DNA from: an uncultured Opitutia bacterium
Lineage (GTDB): Bacteria; Verrucomicrobiota; Verrucomicrobiia; Opitutales; Opitutaceae
Direction of reading: 5' to 3'
NCBI GenBank assembly: GCA_903872425.1
Contig: CAIQKQ010000032.1
Span: forward strand, 1-43,621
DNA length: 43,621 nucleotides
The first letter of the stretch is position 1. Every line of letters starts with the position of its first letter. Made by a program: the position numbers and the translations under genes. Below, piece by piece: positions 13,310-20,914 of this stretch. The notes beneath the pieces are model-generated. The model was not told where the DNA came from and did no database searches. It saw only the letters and a list, made by a program, of their open reading frames with translations.

Positions 13310-14500
13310 TTACTCGATGATCTCGACAACAATACCCGATCCGATGGTGCGTCCACCCTCGCGGATAGCGAATTTCTGCTGTTTCTCCATCGCGATCGGC
13401 ACCTGCAGCTCGATTTCGACCTGCGTGTTGTCGCCCGGCATGATCATCTCGACGCCCTTCTGAAGGTTGACGACACCAGTCACATCCGTCGTACGGAAGT
13501 AGAACTGCGGACGGTAGCCGTTGAAGAACGGGGTGTGACGACCGCCCTCGTCCTTCGAGAGGACATAGATCTCGGCCTTGGCCTTCTTATGCGGGGTGAC
13601 TGACTTCGGAGCAGCGAGCACTTGGCCGCGCTCAATGGCGTCCTTCTCAATACCGCGCAGTAGAATACCGACGTTGTCGCCCGCTTGACCGCTATCGAGC
13701 AGCTTACGGAACATCTCAATACCGGTGACGACGGAGGTCGTGGTGTCCTTGAGGCCGACGATCTCAACCGTATCGTTGACCTTGATGACGCCGCGCTCAA
13801 TACGACCCGTGGCGACGGTGCCGCGGCCGGTGATGGAGAACACATCCTCAACGGACATCAGGAACGACTTGTCCATCTCACGGACGGGCTCGGCAATCTC
13901 TGAGTCAATGGCGTCCATCAGCTCGGCGAAGGCCTTTTCGCCCTCAGGCTTGCCTTCCAGACCCGCGGTGGCAGAACCGCGGATAATCTTGGCGTTGTCG
14001 CCGTCGAATTTGTATTTGTTGAGCAACTCGCGAATTTCCATCTCGACGAGGTCGAGCAGCTCCGGGTCGTCAATGAGGTCAACTTTATTGAGGAACACCA
14101 CAATCTTCGGAACGCCGACTTGGCGGGCGAGGAGGATGTGCTCGCGGGTCTGCGGCATCGGGCCGTCAGCCGCGCTGACAACGAGAATCGCGCCGTCCAT
14201 CTGGGCGGCGCCCGTGATCATGTTCTTGACGAAGTCGGCGTGGCCAGGGCAGTCCACGTGCGCATAGTGACGTTTAGCGGTCTCATACTCCACGTGCGCG
14301 ACCGCGATAGTGACGGTCTTGGTGGCATCGCGCACGGTACCGCCCTTCGCGATGTCAGAATAGGCCTTGACCTCAGCGAGACCTTTGCGGGCCTGCACCG
14401 CGAGGATCGCGGCGGTCGTGGTCGTCTTGCCGTGGTCGATGTGGCCGATGGTGCCAACGTTGACGTGCGGTTTTTTGCGTTCGAATGTGCCTTTAGCCAT
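13310..14500 (-). CDS. tuf: Elongation factor Tu
   Basis: EF-Tu delivers aminoacyl-tRNA to the ribosome as a GTP complex. The 396 residues are standard. The G-domain motifs are GHIDHGKTT (P-loop, about 18-26), the switch region with [32 protein letters not shown] (about 82-93) and NKVDLIDD. Domains 2 and 3 follow with [19 protein letters not shown] and the C-terminal [16 protein letters not shown]. The switch I segment reads [10 protein letters not shown] where E. coli has GAARAFDQ, a variant I cannot weigh without an alignment. It lies 67 nt after tRNA-Thr and 88 nt before tRNA-Trp. Confidence 0.98.
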   Translation of the reverse strand: MAKGTFERKKPHVNVGTIGHIDHGKTTTTAAILAVQARKGLAEVKAYSDIAKGGTVRDATKTVTIAVAHVEYETAKRHYAHVDCPGHADFVKNMITGAAQMDGAILVVSAADGPMPQTREHILLARQVGVPKIVVFLNKVDLIDDPELLDLVEMEIRELLNKYKFDGDNAKIIRGSATAGLEGKPEGEKAFAELMDAIDSEIAEPVREMDKSFLMSVEDVFSITGRGTVATGRIERGVIKVNDTVEIVGLKDTTTSVVTGIEMFRKLLDSGQAGDNVGILLRGIEKDAIERGQVLAAPKSVTPHKKAKAEIYVLSKDEGGRHTPFFNGYRPQFYFRTTDVTGVVNLQKGVEMIMPGDNTQVEIELQVPIAMEKQQKFAIREGGRTIGSGIVVEIIE

Positions 14501-14567
14501 GTGAGTATGGGACGGGTTGGATGTTGGGAGTTGGGAAAAGTAAGAGAGAAGATGAGGTGATCTGACC

Positions 14568-14643
14568 TGGAGCCCAGAACCGGATTCGAACCGGCGACCT
14601 CGTCCTTACCAAGGACGTGCTCTGCCAACTGAGCTATCTGGGC
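14568..14643 (-). tRNA. tRNA-Thr (anticodon GGT)
   Basis: The 76-nt minus-strand cloverleaf has acceptor GCCCAGA / TCTGGGC, D-arm TAGCTCAGTTGGCAGAGC, anticodon stem CGTCC / GGACG around loop TTGGTAA, T-arm GGTTCGAATCC, discriminator T and encoded CCA. It is the first gene of the tuf-rpoC block. A TTGACG box about 65 nt upstream (14708-14713, minus) could be its -35 element, but no good -10 is found at normal spacing. Confidence 0.97.
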
Positions 14644-14761
14644 AGACCTAGACAGGGTCAAACAACAAAGAGAAAAGAGGGCGAACCGTGAACCGCCAGT
14701 TTTAGCCCGTCAACTGCAATTTTGCTCATTTTAAAAAAACTTTCCGGCGGCAGCCTAGGCA

Positions 14762-15490
14762 TCAGGGCGCAATGCGAAAAACGTACGTGCCAGGCGGTAG
14801 CCGCTCCCCCACCCGCTCGACCCGTGCGAGGCGGTCACGAAAATATCGATTTACCTCCGCCAAGCCAGAACTGTGCAAGACGACCAATCCGCCCACCAAA
14901 CCAGCCGGCGAAATCGTCCCGATCAGCTCAAATGGCTCCCACGTACCAGAAGGCCCGGCTGATGAATCTAGCAACTCCATCTGTAAAACCGGCTGACTGC
15001 CACTGGTCGGTACGACGGCAACCGCCGCGATGCGCGCAGCGAGGGGAGCTGCCACAAGATCGCTCCGGCTGAGGGCGAGCGGCGTGGCCTCTGGCTGCTC
15101 AGTCAGCGCCAGCGCCTGCACCAAGTCGGTTGGCGGTGGATCGAGACTTCGAAATTTCAAACTCGCCGGTCCCTCGGCCACTGACAGCATCTTGGGCGGA
15201 AACTCCCGGCCCAGTGCCAGCGCGTCAGGCCGGGGCGAACTACTGGACCGGTCCGTGGCTCCGCGTGCCGGCTGATACAACGCGGCCGCGCCGTGCACGG
15301 CCCACCATTGCCGCCACAGCTCTGCCTCCTGCGGAGAGGAAGGTAAAATCAGCGCGAAATTTGGTGCGCGGCCGGCCGTGTTTTTCGGCGATGGCGGACC
15401 AGGCAGCTTCATCCCGGCCATCAGGCCGAAGCAGGTGATCGCTGTCCCGAGACCGACCACCAACCAGGGGAAATTTGCCCGCGTATGCAT
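14762..15490 (-). CDS. TonB-like single-pass periplasmic protein in ExbBD operon
   Basis: This is a 242-residue protein with a short N-terminus, one membrane segment (about residues 9-26, WLVVGLGTAITCFGLMAG) and a Pro/Ser-rich periplasmic stretch. Its C-terminal region (about 187-242) reads FELIGTISPAGLVGGLVVL, then HSSGLAEVNRYFRDRL, then LPPGTYVFRIAP. The pattern of two strands, a Ser-Ser-Gly turn, a helix and a final strand resembles a TonB C-terminal domain (compare v.VSSSG..elD.aa). Similarity is by eye only, and typical TonB Pro-Lys repeats are missing. It lies 12 nt downstream of exbD in the same operon, which supports a TonB role: carrying ExbBD energy to an outer-membrane partner. Confidence 0.7.
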   Translation of the reverse strand: MHTRANFPWLVVGLGTAITCFGLMAGMKLPGPPSPKNTAGRAPNFALILPSSPQEAELWRQWWAVHGAAALYQPARGATDRSSSSPRPDALALGREFPPKMLSVAEGPASLKFRSLDPPPTDLVQALALTEQPEATPLALSRSDLVAAPLAARIAAVAVVPTSGSQPVLQMELLDSSAGPSGTWEPFELIGTISPAGLVGGLVVLHSSGLAEVNRYFRDRLARVERVGERLPPGTYVFRIAP

Positions 15491-15502
15491 GCGAAGCTCC
15501 GC

Positions 15503-15961
15503 TCATTTTCCGCCCGCCGGCTGGGCGGCAAGCTGGATGGTGTAGCCTGCGGCCGTAGCCATGGCGGTTATTTTCAATAAATCCTCCTCGGTTAGGCTGC
15601 GGTCGCCCTCGATCAGCAGTCGCAAATTTTTTCGGCCGCGGAGCTGGCTCTGGTTCGCCAGCCAGGCTGGCAGCTCGTTCAGCCGTAGCACGCCGGTGTC
15701 CACCATAATTGCCTGGGCGCTACGAACCGTGATGGCCACATCTGTCGGCCGCGCTCCGGCCACTGCACCAGCCATCGTCGGAAGATCGACCGCCGCGCCT
15801 CGGCCCGCCAATGATATCACCAGCCCTGGCGCAACGACGAAGCGCGAGCCGAAGAGACTAAAAAACAATACGAGCAGCGCGACGTTTACATAGAACAGCG
15901 CGTCGTGCGCGACTGGCAATGGCCGCAATTTGGCGGTGAGATTGAGCGGACGGACGGTCAC
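15503..15961 (-). CDS. ExbD/TolR-family protein, atypical membrane residue
   Basis: A 152-residue protein with ExbD layout: a short cytoplasmic N-terminus, one membrane helix (about 21-37, LFYVNVALLVLFFSLF) and a periplasmic domain (about 45-150). ExbD and TolR normally carry a proton-relaying Asp in a motif like PLIDVVLVLL; here the aligned residue is Asn26 (codon 15886-15884). The nearest acidic residue is Asp20, just outside the helix. The ATG overlaps the exbB stop by 4 nt (ATGA), so translation is coupled. The pairing with ExbB makes the family call firm, but proton-driven activity is uncertain without the Asp. Confidence 0.8.
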   Translation of the reverse strand: MTVRPLNLTAKLRPLPVAHDALFYVNVALLVLFFSLFGSRFVVAPGLVISLAGRGAAVDLPTMAGAVAGARPTDVAITVRSAQAIMVDTGVLRLNELPAWLANQSQLRGRKNLRLLIEGDRSLTEEDLLKITAMATAAGYTIQLAAQPAGGK

Positions 15962-16653
15962 GGTCGGCCCTCCTTCTGCTCAACTGTCGGGGGCAGTGCG
16001 CGATACTCCGTCAACAAATATCCCATGATATCATTGGCTGCCCATTCAATATCGTCAACCACCGCTCGTACCCGACTGGCCAGAAAATGCTGCGCTACGC
16101 GCGCCAGCATGGCGAGCGCAAGGCTGCCCGCGGTGCTAAGCAACGCCTGCCACATCCCATGCGCCAGAGCGGTGGCCGTCTGATACTCGACTCCGCCCGT
16201 GGCAAAATCGTTAAACGTCGCCGCCATCCCCAGCACCGTGCCAAGTAGACCAACCAATGGTGCGAGTTGCGCGATGGTCGCAACTGCGCCGAGCCGTTGT
16301 TCCAGGGCCGGCAGACCCAGGATCGCCGCCTCCTGCACCGCGTGGCGCAATTGCGCCTCGTCGTCCTCCGCATGCCGTAACGCCGCCTTCACCACGGCCG
16401 CCACCGGGCCGGGCGTCTCCTCGCACACACCCAGCGCCTCGGCCAGTCGGCGTTTAGCCAGGATGTTTTTCACCCCGGCGACAAACTCCCGCACACGAAT
16501 ACGCGCGCGGTGCAGGTAAAACACTCGTTCGGCCACAAGCACCACTATCGCGGAGCCCATCAGCAACAGCACCCACAGCATCGGGCCGCCACTGGAGAGC
16601 AGGCTGGGCGTGGCGGAGGTGGTCTGAGGAAGAGTGGCGGCAGCGAGGAACAC
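15958..16653 (-). CDS. MotA/TolQ/ExbB proton channel family protein
   Basis: A 231-residue inner-membrane protein with three predicted helices: about 24-45 (PMLWVLLLMGSAIVVLVAERV), about 122-147 (IAQLAPLVGLLGTVLGMAATF) and about 167-190 (MWQALLSTAGSLALAMLARV). The second holds the family hallmark PLVGLLGTVLGM, and the conserved Thr of helix 3 is present (LLSTAG). The chosen start is GTG at 16653; ATG at codon 25 is too late because it removes the part before helix 1. It follows the TPR gene by 52 nt and overlaps exbD by 4 nt. Expected role: stator ring coupled to ExbD. Confidence 0.9.
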   Translation of the reverse strand: MFLAAATLPQTTSATPSLLSSGGPMLWVLLLMGSAIVVLVAERVFYLHRARIRVREFVAGVKNILAKRRLAEALGVCEETPGPVAAVVKAALRHAEDDEAQLRHAVQEAAILGLPALEQRLGAVATIAQLAPLVGLLGTVLGMAATFNDFATGGVEYQTATALAHGMWQALLSTAGSLALAMLARVAQHFLASRVRAVVDDIEWAANDIMGYLLTEYRALPPTVEQKEGRP

Positions 16654-16705
16654 GGTGTTTTTGAAAAAGTTTTTTGGGCGGGGGGCAAATGTCGAAATAC
16701 AATCG

Positions 16706-19378
16706 TCATTTTTGCGGCGACCCGCCTCGGAGTGTGTCGCGGCGCGCGGCGGCCAACTTGGCCGAGGGCAGGCCGTGGCTTACGATATACGCGAACGCGC
16801 CCAATGCCTCCTCCCGGCGGCCTTGCTCGACGAGCAGCTCGGCGCGGCGCGTAAGTGCGCGATCTAACCAATAACGTCCCGTCACGCCCAACGCGGGGGC
16901 TTGGTCGGATGCGACAGGCAGAAAGGTCCGGCCGAGCGCAAACCACGTTTCGTCGGCCTTGTCCTTATCCCCCTGCTCAAGCTGGAGTTCACCGAGCTTG
17001 CAGCCGGCCTCAACTCGCACGTCAGGATCAGCCCCGTCCTGATATTGCAGCTGGGCGTAGATCGAGCGCGCGTTCTCCATCTGGCGGAGCCCGTGGTGGA
17101 CATCGGCCAGCGCGAGCCGGATGCGCTGTGCCTCGCTGTGTTGGGCATAATCCTTGAGGAGCAGCTCATAAATTTGCTGCGCCTGCGGACGCTGGCCGAG
17201 CTCCTGATACAGCTCGGCCTGTTTCCTACGCGCCAAAAACCCGAGCTCACCGCCGGCGTAATTTTTATTGTTGAACAGCGGGTCCAGCATTTCGAGCGCG
17301 TTGTTGAGGTTAATCTCCTGTCCGCGGCCGGCCTCGAGCACGGCTTTCTGGTAAAGCGCGAGCGGCGCATAGGTTTTGTTGTCGGGAAAGTTCTCAGCCA
17401 GGCGCGTGAGCAGTCCCTGCGCCTCGGCGATCTGGTCGCGGCCGGGGCTGGCGAAATAATCGGCCCCGACCAAATACGAGTCCATTGCGGCTTCTGACTT
17501 GGGATGCTCGGTGCGCAGCCGCTCCATCAATTCGAGTGCCGCCTTGTCGCGTGCGGTCTCAGCTGCCTTGTCGCCCGGCACAACGGCCAGCGCGAAAGTC
17601 GCGCGTGCCTGTAGGAGCAGCGCATGCGCGGCAATTTCCTCGCGGGCCTCCGGCCGCAGGCCAGCCAAATCCTTGACCGCGTCGTGTAACGACTGAGCGA
17701 GCGCCCGCGCCCGCTCCGCCGCGCCGGTGTCGAGCGCAAGCCGCGCCTGCAGCCAGCCCATCTGCGCGCGCAGCTCGGGGGGAAAGCCGCCCGTTGTGCC
17801 GCCGTCGGCCAGCAGCCGGTCCACGCGGGCCAGCGCACGGGCGAGATTTTGCGCCCGCTCAGGCTCGGTACCTGGCGCAGTCTGGAGCGCCTTGGCCAGA
17901 TTCCACTCGGCCTGCCATCGGTTGGCCGGATCGAGGGTCCCGCTGCCAGAAAAACTATCTAGCAGGCGTCCTGCCTCCTCGTGCTGCCCGGCTTTGGTCA
18001 TCGCCAGCACGCGTTGAAAAATCAGGTCGCTTGGCGAAATCCCGACCGGCCGCTCGGCAAAGGCTTTCTCATAAGCGCTGGCCGCACTCTTAAACAGCGC
18101 GCTATCGCCAGCGGTTTCACCCGCGCGAAAGAGCGCTTCGCCCTGCAGCACACCGAGCGCAGCATGCAGCTCCTTCTCGGTCGCCAGTAACGCGACCCGC
18201 GCCTTGTCCGCAAAATCGGCGGCCTCACGATAATGCTTCAGTTCCCAGGCCACTGCGAGCCGCACGCCCAGCGCGGCCGCCGTGAGTTTCGAGCCGTTAA
18301 ATCGCTCGAGCAGTTTGCGCGCGTCGGCGTCAGCGGCAGCAAATCGCGGCTCGTCCTCATTGAGCGACAATTGCGCACGCGCCAGCAACAATTCCTCCAG
18401 CAACGGATGCGGCGGCTGCTCTGGTGGGGTGATGAGTCCGTCGAGCCGCAGGCGCAATAGCTCGCGTGCCGGTCCGTCTGTCGAGGCGGCCGTGAGCAAC
18501 TGCAACGCCGCCTGCTGCTGGCTGCGGTTGTCCCCGTCGGCCAACAAGTCCTCAAGTGCCACGCGACCCGCACCTTCCCGCGCCCCTGCACCCACGCCGA
18601 GCAGAAAGCGGTAGTTGTCCCGCTCCGCACGCTGCCCTGCCGTCGGAGCCGCCGGCAAAGCGCGCAATTGCGCTTGTAAAAACGCCACCGCGTCCGCCGA
18701 CCGCCTGAGCGCGAAAAGCTCTGTTGCATATTCTCGCGCGGCCAAATGCCCGGTGCTCTTGCCCGCGTCGCGTCGCGCCGTGCCCAACAACTCGGCCGCC
18801 TTCGCCTCGCTCACCTCACCGGCCGCCAACCTTGTCTGGTCGCGCGCAACGATGATGCGCGCCCGCTGCGGCTCCGACACCGCCGCGTCCGCAGCCTTCC
18901 CGTAAGCCGCTAGTGCGCGGGTTAGATGCTGCGCGTCCTTATCGGCGTCGGCCACCATGCCTTGTAAAAAATAAAACCACGCGCGCTCGTCCGCCGGCAG
19001 CGTGCCCGGCGTGATCGCGTCCAGTTCCGTCCTGGCCGTATCTCCTCGGCCCTGACGCGCCGCAATCAGGCCGGCACGTAGGTGCCACGCGGCGGGTCGC
19101 GCCGCGCTGTGCAGTTGTAACGCTCGCGCGGCCGCAGTGGTGTCGCCTTGGTTGAGCCGCGCCGACACCAGGAGCAACACCACGGAGTCGCGCTCGGCTC
19201 CCGGTGCGGCCGGTACAGCCAGCCAACGCTCAAACATTGTGGCCGCCGTCGTCGGCTGCCCCGATTCCAGCGCGTTTTTCGCCACCAACAAATTCACCAG
19301 CGCTTCGCCCGGCGTGGGTCGTGTCGCTGGCGCTAGCGGCGCGTCCGGCTCCTGCGGTTCTGCCGCGCGCGCCGCCAC
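16706..19378 (-). CDS. Large TPR-repeat protein, periplasmic, first gene of ExbBD operon
   Basis: An 890-residue, Ala/Leu-rich helical protein with repeated helix pairs of TPR type throughout (for example FERWLAVPAAPGAERD, AQQIYELLLKDYAQHSEAQ, ARSIYAQLQYQDGADPD). The last third best resembles tol-pal-associated/YbgF-like TPRs. From the GTG at 19378 the product starts MAARAAEPQEPDAP, with no signal peptide. Extending the frame upstream gives ATG ATG at 19420-19415 encoding MMLRSLVSL, then TAG at 19393-19391, then LAAAVAARA-AEP, a near-perfect signal peptide broken by one stop. Either the gene is damaged, the base call is wrong, or the stop is read through. It heads the operon with exbB, exbD and the TonB-like gene and is divergent from lemA. 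Exact function is unknown. Confidence 0.8.
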   Translation of the reverse strand: MAARAAEPQEPDAPLAPATRPTPGEALVNLLVAKNALESGQPTTAATMFERWLAVPAAPGAERDSVVLLLVSARLNQGDTTAAARALQLHSAARPAAWHLRAGLIAARQGRGDTARTELDAITPGTLPADERAWFYFLQGMVADADKDAQHLTRALAAYGKAADAAVSEPQRARIIVARDQTRLAAGEVSEAKAAELLGTARRDAGKSTGHLAAREYATELFALRRSADAVAFLQAQLRALPAAPTAGQRAERDNYRFLLGVGAGAREGAGRVALEDLLADGDNRSQQQAALQLLTAASTDGPARELLRLRLDGLITPPEQPPHPLLEELLLARAQLSLNEDEPRFAAADADARKLLERFNGSKLTAAALGVRLAVAWELKHYREAADFADKARVALLATEKELHAALGVLQGEALFRAGETAGDSALFKSAASAYEKAFAERPVGISPSDLIFQRVLAMTKAGQHEEAGRLLDSFSGSGTLDPANRWQAEWNLAKALQTAPGTEPERAQNLARALARVDRLLADGGTTGGFPPELRAQMGWLQARLALDTGAAERARALAQSLHDAVKDLAGLRPEAREEIAAHALLLQARATFALAVVPGDKAAETARDKAALELMERLRTEHPKSEAAMDSYLVGADYFASPGRDQIAEAQGLLTRLAENFPDNKTYAPLALYQKAVLEAGRGQEINLNNALEMLDPLFNNKNYAGGELGFLARRKQAELYQELGQRPQAQQIYELLLKDYAQHSEAQRIRLALADVHHGLRQMENARSIYAQLQYQDGADPDVRVEAGCKLGELQLEQGDKDKADETWFALGRTFLPVASDQAPALGVTGRYWLDRALTRRAELLVEQGRREEALGAFAYIVSHGLPSAKLAAARRDTLRGGSPQK

Positions 19379-19572
19379 TGCGGCGGCCAGCTACAGGGAA
19401 ACGAGCGAACGGAGCATCATAGGTGACGGTGAATAGACGTTGTGTCGGCTGCGAAGTTGCCCCGGGCGGTGGAAACAATCAACCGCGTTGTAATGACTTC
19501 CTCCTCGCGCCCTGACCTCTGACTCGCACACTCATCACTGTACCAGACCGCACCAACCTTCCTCATTCCACC

Positions 19573-20175
19573 ATGTCCATTCCCGTCATTGTCCTTCTTG
19601 CCCTTTTCGCCATCGCCATAGTGGCTGCCATCTGGGCGGCCGGCATTTACAACTCCCTCGTCGCGCTCCGCAACCGCTTCAAGAACGCTTTCGCGCAAAT
19701 TGATGTCCAGCTCAAGCGTCGCTACGATCTCATCCCGAACCTCGTCGAGACCGCCAAGGGCTATATGAAGCACGAAAGCGGCACACTTGAGGCCGTCATC
19801 AAAGCCCGCAATATCGCCTACGCCGCCTCGCAATCTGCCGCCACCAACCCGGCCGATGCCAACGCCATGAAGGGCCTCGTCTCAGCCGAGAGCGGCCTTA
19901 GCGGTGCGCTCAGCCGTCTCATGGTGGTCTCCGAGCAATACCCCGACCTTAAGGCCAACCAGAACATGATGCAGCTCACCGAAGAGCTCACCTCAACCGA
20001 GAACAAAGTCTCATTCGCCCGGCAGGCCTACAACGACTCCGTCACGCAATACAACACCACGCGCGAGGTGTTCCCCAATGTAATATTTGCCGGCGTATTC
20101 GGCTTTCTCCCCGCCGAGCTCTTCAAAATTGAAGACCCCACCGAGCGTAACGCGCCAAAGGTTTCATTCACCTGA
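19573..20175 (+). CDS. LemA family protein
   Basis: This 200-residue protein has one N-terminal membrane helix (about 3-23) followed by the long helical LemA domain, with the family blocks YNSLVALRNRFKNAFAQIDVQLKRRYDLIPNLVETAKGYM, split by a coiled-coil segment, and PNVIFAGVFGF near the end. LemA proteins are membrane-anchored and of unclear biochemical role, often encoded beside M48 peptidases or TPM-domain proteins, as here. The ATG lacks a Shine-Dalgarno sequence (it reads CATTCCACC before ATG). It is followed after 34 nt by a DUF4870 gene and further on by an M48 peptidase. Confidence 0.95.
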   Translation: MSIPVIVLLALFAIAIVAAIWAAGIYNSLVALRNRFKNAFAQIDVQLKRRYDLIPNLVETAKGYMKHESGTLEAVIKARNIAYAASQSAATNPADANAMKGLVSAESGLSGALSRLMVVSEQYPDLKANQNMMQLTEELTSTENKVSFARQAYNDSVTQYNTTREVFPNVIFAGVFGFLPAELFKIEDPTERNAPKVSFT

Positions 20176-20209
20176 GTAACGCTTCCCGCCAATTAATCCC
20201 ACCCTCGCC

Positions 20210-20569
20210 ATGAACCCACCGCCTTTGGAAATAGTCCGCCCGGTGCCATCCGGGAATGACAAGATCTGGAGCATCCTCAGCCATCTCTCTGCAATCCTCG
20301 GCGTTGGGTTGGTGCTACCGTTAGTCGTCTACCTCGCTATGAAAGGCGACTCTACCTACGTCCGCGACAACGCCCGCGAAGCCCTCAATTTCCATCTTTC
20401 CCTCCTCATCTACGGCGTTTGCTGCATCCCGCTGGTCTTTGTCATGATCGGGATTCCGCTACTCATTATTATCGGCATCAGCTCGTTGATTCTGGCCATC
20501 GTCGCAGCCGTGAAAGCTTCCGATGGCGGCTGCTACCGCTATCCGCTCACGATCCGGCTGATTCAATGA
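20210..20569 (+). CDS. DUF4870 domain membrane protein
   Basis: A 119-residue protein. After a Pro-rich start, DKIWSILSHLSAILGVGLVLPLVVYL opens the DUF4870 domain, followed by RDNAREALNFHLSLLIYGVCC and two further hydrophobic helices ending in VAAVKASDGGCYRYPLTIRLIQ. The charged Asp-Asn-Ala-Arg-Glu-Ala-Leu-Asn-Phe motif between membrane segments is characteristic. Function is unknown. It is co-directional with lemA and probably in the same operon. No Shine-Dalgarno sequence is visible. Confidence 0.92.
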   Translation: MNPPPLEIVRPVPSGNDKIWSILSHLSAILGVGLVLPLVVYLAMKGDSTYVRDNAREALNFHLSLLIYGVCCIPLVFVMIGIPLLIIIGISSLILAIVAAVKASDGGCYRYPLTIRLIQ

Positions 20570-20781
20570 CAACTGCTATCGACCTCGCCCACGCAACGAT
20601 CTCCTACGTGATTGTCGCAGGCAAAGTAATATTACCCGTCGCGCTCAATGTACTAAAGGTGAACTCAGCTAACTCGATTGACGACGCTGAAACCATCAAC
20701 ACTCCACGTCGAAACGCCGCCAGCAGAGCTCCGGATAAAATCACCGCGTTAGGTTGGCTTTTTCTCTGCACAACATTTTGA
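20566..20781 (+). CDS. Possible small ORF overlapping the DUF4870 stop
   Basis: ATG at 20566 overlaps the DUF4870 TGA as ATGA and opens a 71-codon frame (MTTAIDLAHATISYVIVAGK..., ending WLFLCTTF). The overlap is the only positive sign. The product has one weakly hydrophobic N-terminal stretch and no family resemblance, and the region is less GC-rich than the neighbouring genes. It may be chance. Confidence 0.2.
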   Translation: MTTAIDLAHATISYVIVAGKVILPVALNVLKVNSANSIDDAETINTPRRNAASRAPDKITALGWLFLCTTF

Positions 20782-20914
20782 CCAGGTTATCACTGTCACC
20801 GACATGATCATATTTTTCGCGCACTGACGGAAAGCCGTTTCGGCTGCCAAGTAACCTCTCCCTTTTTCGCCTCTTCGCGTATCCTCGCGGCTCATCCCTC
20901 CTACTGCAATCACC
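20570..20914. other. Intergenic region before the M48 peptidase gene
   Basis: This 345-nt stretch contains the doubtful small frame above and otherwise no gene. It is more AT-rich than the flanks. A TTGACC at about 20777-20782 could be a -35 element, but no convincing -10 follows. A small hairpin AGCCG-TTT-CGGCT lies at 20833-20845. Confidence 0.4.
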
